Shown here: piece by piece, positions 60,205-64,000 of the stretch
How positions within the stretch are numbered: the first letter of the stretch is position 1
Layout: the number at the start of each line of letters is the position of its first letter
DNA from: Endocalyx cinctus
Lineage: Eukaryota > Ascomycota > Sordariomycetes > Amphisphaeriales > Apiosporaceae
Length of the DNA: 64,000 nt
Reading direction: 5' to 3'
Assembly: GCA_001600455.1 (NCBI GenBank)
Contig: BCKC01000001.1
Coordinates: 5,358,441 to 5,422,440 of the forward strand
Program-made: the position numbers and the translations under genes
Notes under the pieces: model-generated
The model's input: the letters and a program-made list of their open reading frames with translations, nothing else
Told to the model about the DNA's origin: nothing
Databases searched by the model: none

Positions 60205-61670
60205 GAGAACGTCTAAAATTATTTAAAAATTAAGAATATGTTAAAAGGTCAGGAGAAATTATCAGGATGTAATTTAAATTTAAGTTCAGTGTGTCGTCGA
60301 AACGTCTCGTTGAATGAATCGGGGGTTTCTGGCTTGATATCAAGACCATTTTATCTTTCTTCATCCCTATTGATTTGATATTCACTTACGTTTACTTGGA
60401 AATATACAATCACCGGCAATAATTTTAGATAGATATCTATAGAGATAAACTTCTCCTACGTCGTTGGCCTAGACCATTTAGTCCAAATTTCTACCCTAGT
60501 AAAGCATTACTTCATGAGTTGCAACGTTGCCCACACCTGGTGAACATTTCTGATAATTATCTAGTGTAGTCTAGACAAGTTAGAAGGTAGGTGTCAGGGA
60601 TGATAGACTCGGCATAATACTCTATCGCTACGATTTCATCTCCTCGGCGAGATGCCAGTTTGAGGGTATCGCCAATAGGGGCACATTTGGATATCGATCC
60701 CTAGACCTGCATGGATGACTCAGCTGTAGCATTCTCTCCATCATCTTTGACTCCATATTCACGGAAATAACCACGCTGATTAGAAGCGGAAAACCCCGTA
60801 GATCGTGAATTATCTCATTTCCCCCCGCAGTCATCATTACGCCATCATGCCATGATTAATTATTAGATCGAATAAGCAGAATGAAGTAGCAGGTACAACA
60901 TCGACTGTGAAGTTAATCATGTACAAAAATATGGAAGTGCTAAATACTAAGCAGATACGAAGGAAAATACTTTCTGTCATATACTGCCCTTGTACCAGAA
61001 ACTCGGTTTTTTCATAACAACAGTCGATAGTGCATACCATGCAAAGTTTGATTATTAATTCAGGAGCGGACTTATTAGCGGTCCTGAACGGAGTCTGGAC
61101 CTCCTGTCAGCCCGCTCTTCCTATCTACCTGTGTAGTTGTCCCGGTGTTTGACCCCGCTTATAATTGCCCGCTGGTAGTATAGACCATGTAACCTTGGGA
61201 CCCCTGAACGCATTCAGTTACCTTACAATATTACTGCTACCCGCCAAGAGTCTACGTGATGGTGTACTGTATAGCTAACCAACCCAAGATATCTGATAGA
61301 GAGATAGGAGAGAGAAAGAACTTGCTGTGGGTTGCAGGATGCTATCATAATAGTCCACTGCGTTTACTAGTTCTTACATCGGTGCAATTCCGAGACGTCT
61401 GATGGATATGATCTCCGGTATACTGCAACGCGCTGCTTGCCTCTTCTGTACGTCCTTACGATCTTATCAGGACTGCGATTAATAGTCAATGTATCAACAA
61501 AGAAGATCCGATAGTAGTTGTCTCCATCGAAGTTTGATGATTGACGGTATCCTCAAACTATAGAGTTTAGAAATACTTTTTCACTAAGTTTCTCTTCCCC
61601 TGCTGTTTCTGCAGTAGAACATATCTCCTTTACTTCTTTCACTTAGGCAGAACTCTTTAGATTCATCATA
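60205..61670. promoter_or_regulatory. Divergent promoter region of PKS and reductase genes
   Basis: 1466 bp between outward-facing starts, so co-regulation is plausible. No supported ORF, and no cluster-specific factor site could be assigned by eye. Confidence 0.45.
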
Positions 61671-62732
61671 ATGCCTCACGCTCTGACTATCCGGGAGAAG
61701 AAGGCAAAGGCAGGAAAAATCTACTATCCACTGCACTTAAGCCTTATACCTAAGCCCACACCCGGGCCCGGTGAACTCTTGGTTAAGCTCGAGGCGGCAG
61801 CCTTGAACCATCGCGATGTCTTTATTCGCCAAAATCTATATCCAGCCATAGCTTTCAACACACCACTTTTCAGCGATGGCCACGGCACCGTTGTCGAAAT
61901 GGGACCCGGTTGTACGTCGGATCTCCTCCAGAAACCTGTCATACTGACGCCCTGTCGAGGGTGGAAAGAAGACCCTGATGGTCCTGAGGATTACAGCCGA
62001 TTCAGCACCATCGGAGGTGTCGAACCGGACTGTCATTTGGGCGCTGGCCAGAACTACATCGTCGTCGATGAGTCGGAGGTCGAGCCCTGTCCTCCGCATA
62101 TGAGCCCAGTCGAGGGCGCCGCGTTGCCATCTTGCGGGCTTACTGCCTGGCGTGCTCTCGTTATCAAATCGGGTAATGCCAAAAAAGGCCGCAACATTCT
62201 TGTTACCGGAATCGGCGGTGGAGTGGCCCTACAAGCCTTACAATTCGGTATCGCTTTAGGTTGTAACATATATGTTACCTCAGGATCTCAGGAGAAGATC
62301 GCTAAGGCGCAGCAATTGGGTGCGAAGGGAGGTGTGATATACAAAAATGAAGACTGGCCTACTGCCTTGGGAAAGATGCTGCCGGAAGAGCGTCCATTTC
62401 TGGATGCTGTTGTCGACGGAACAGGTGGTAATGTAATTTACAAGACAACAACCCTCCTAAAACCAGGGGGGGTTATTTCGTGCTACGGCATGACAATAGC
62501 GCCAGTGATGGACTGGCCTATGCCTGCGGTACTGAAGAATATAGAATTAAGGGGTAGTACTCTAGGATCTAGAGTAGAGTTCAGAGATATGGTTCATTTC
62601 GTCAAGGAGAAGAAGATCAGGCCAATCATTAGCCGAACTGTCAAGGGCTTGGACTGTGTAGATGCTATTGAGGGGTTATTCGAAGACCTGAAAGCCGCTA
62701 GACAGTTCGGTAAGTTGGTCATTGAGATTTGA
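61671..62732 (+). CDS. Medium-chain dehydrogenase/reductase (quinone-oxidoreductase-like)
   Basis: 353 aa, intronless. GroES-like N-terminal part with LLVKLEAAALNHRDVFIRQ and DGHGTVVEMG (about 37-84). Rossmann part with NILVTGIGGGVALQALQF (about 178-195) binding NAD(P)H, and VDGTGG (about 246). The catalytic-zinc Cys/His set of classical alcohol dehydrogenases is lacking, so a zinc-independent enoyl or quinone reductase is more likely. It is divergent from the PKS and is probably a tailoring or trans-acting reductase. Because the PKS has its own intact ER, this enzyme need not supply enoyl reduction. Confidence 0.85.
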   Translation: MPHALTIREKKAKAGKIYYPLHLSLIPKPTPGPGELLVKLEAAALNHRDVFIRQNLYPAIAFNTPLFSDGHGTVVEMGPGCTSDLLQKPVILTPCRGWKEDPDGPEDYSRFSTIGGVEPDCHLGAGQNYIVVDESEVEPCPPHMSPVEGAALPSCGLTAWRALVIKSGNAKKGRNILVTGIGGGVALQALQFGIALGCNIYVTSGSQEKIAKAQQLGAKGGVIYKNEDWPTALGKMLPEERPFLDAVVDGTGGNVIYKTTTLLKPGGVISCYGMTIAPVMDWPMPAVLKNIELRGSTLGSRVEFRDMVHFVKEKKIRPIISRTVKGLDCVDAIEGLFEDLKAARQFGKLVIEI

Positions 62733-64000
62733 TTATAGTATAGTCACTAGGGATTCAACATCATAAGGTTTATTCATTCTACATGTTTCAAATGTCTATG
62801 ATTATGAAAATAGCTAGGCTGACCTACCAATTACTATAAACACAACTGATTTTTGAGTTTCTTGATTTGTACTTTTCGAAGTCCTAGGCGAGTTCATCCA
62901 GAGCTATACACTCTAACGCGGTTTAATTTGATTCACGGGAGTAATTCGGTACTCTACTATTTTTAAGATTCTAGACCCATCCTCCCTTAGTCCTACATGT
63001 AGACGTCTCCGCAGTTCAATTACTCATTGCCTCGGGGATGCCATTACTGCTTCGCAAAGAACTGTTGTTTAGATAGACGTTTAATTTCTCCTCAAGTAGC
63101 TTAGTTGTTATCACGAATCTGCAAGACATAATACTTTAGCGTCACCTAGTGATATTGTTAAAAGTTAATGCATAGCTCATACTACACAGTATTATCTAAG
63201 TGCATGCTCACCCCAGAATAGAGAACCCTGTCGTAAGATGTGAATGGGAGCCTCCATTCTGCATGTCAGTATTTACAATTGATTTAGGAAATAAAAAATC
63301 TGGGGAAGAATAATATGAGCCACTTGATAGCTTATGTGACATCTATAGATATTACATATAGGAATTACAGATGTAGTAACTTTAAGTAGTTAGTTACTAT
63401 ATAGGGTAGCACTGCAAGTGAGACGACTCATTTTTCATCGCGCCACATAAGTATCGTGTACCTTGAATAATCGTGGGGTTGAAACTAAATGCGAATTATA
63501 TTCTCACATTTTATATATTGTCGCATTTTAATGCTTCATTTGCAATCGTTCGACCAAAGTCCATAGTTATGGCGTCAGCGCGTGTTATCAAAATTGGAGG
63601 TACTATAAACCATACGCCATCGAATAATTCAAGCAGCCAATAGCTTCTAATCTTACATGCATCGAATACAATCAGACTGCTTGCCAAAAAGAGATCATGA
63701 GTTGTTAAACAAACCTCACGCAAACACACCGAAAAGGGGCCGTGCGGTAGGGCGGATTTCTAAGTAATAATTAATAAGTCAGGGTTGAATGGATATGATG
63801 CTACCTCGATACCATGAGTAGATGGCAGCAAGGGAACTTTGTTACTTATTTTCATCTCAAATAGTTCTCTAGGTTGTCTTTGATGCTCTTTTTCTAATCA
63901 TCTTCTCATCTTCAAGGGGTAAATCGGCAGACAACTGGGTATGTCTGTTTAATTATTCCTTAACACGACGAATCTGGGTATTCTGACACTCTGAACTATA
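62733..64000. other. Right-edge intergenic region
   Basis: No supported gene to the window end. The metabolite cluster may continue beyond it. Confidence 0.5.

Overview
The window is nuclear DNA of a filamentous ascomycete (Pezizomycotina, probably Sordariomycetes). The evidence is short GT-AG introns of about 44-176 bp, genes on both strands, STT4 and PRE7 orthologues of filamentous-fungal type, fungal-only families (DUF7707, fungal rhodopsin/SAT4-like membrane proteins, Hsp30-type Hsp20), and a reducing polyketide synthase. The species cannot be fixed from the sequence alone. I support 18 protein-coding genes. I found no rRNA, tRNA, CRISPR array or intact transposon.

Layout. 1-3947 is a housekeeping pair: the 5' part of the phosphatidylinositol 4-kinase STT4 (minus, cut by the window edge) and the divergent 20S proteasome subunit PRE7. 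3948-10471 is a gene-poor, low-complexity stretch. 10472-15638 holds an RRM+YTH RNA-binding protein (candidate m6A reader) and a small heat-shock protein with good heat-shock elements. 16784-23100 (minus) has a secreted GH17 beta-1,3-glucanase, a Cys-rich single-pass surface protein and a secreted GH53 galactanase.

24317-30137 is the most unusual locus. A divergent pair encodes a 634-aa protein with an alpha-helical front and H-type-lectin-like repeats at the back, and an 890-aa protein whose centre is a long helical region followed by a glycine/alanine-rich hydrophobic hairpin, as in alpha-helical pore-forming proteins. I read it as a candidate two-part membrane-acting/lectin system; the function is inferred. 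An unusual kinesin-14 (30728-32959) converges on it.

35968-48954 holds a DUF7707 GPI-type surface protein, an amidoligase-like protein split by a roughly 600-residue low-complexity insert, a polytopic membrane protein, a fungal rhodopsin-like membrane protein and a secreted S1 serine protease of bacterial (actinobacterial) style.

50540-62732 is a compact secondary-metabolite locus: a UbiA-type prenyltransferase/terpene cyclase, a complete highly reducing PKS (KS-AT-DH-MT-ER-KR-ACP, about 2525 aa in 8 exons) and a medium-chain reductase. The pairing of a UbiA enzyme with a reducing PKS resembles the logic of fumagillin-type terpene-polyketide clusters, so a hybrid product is plausible. The cluster may continue past the right edge.
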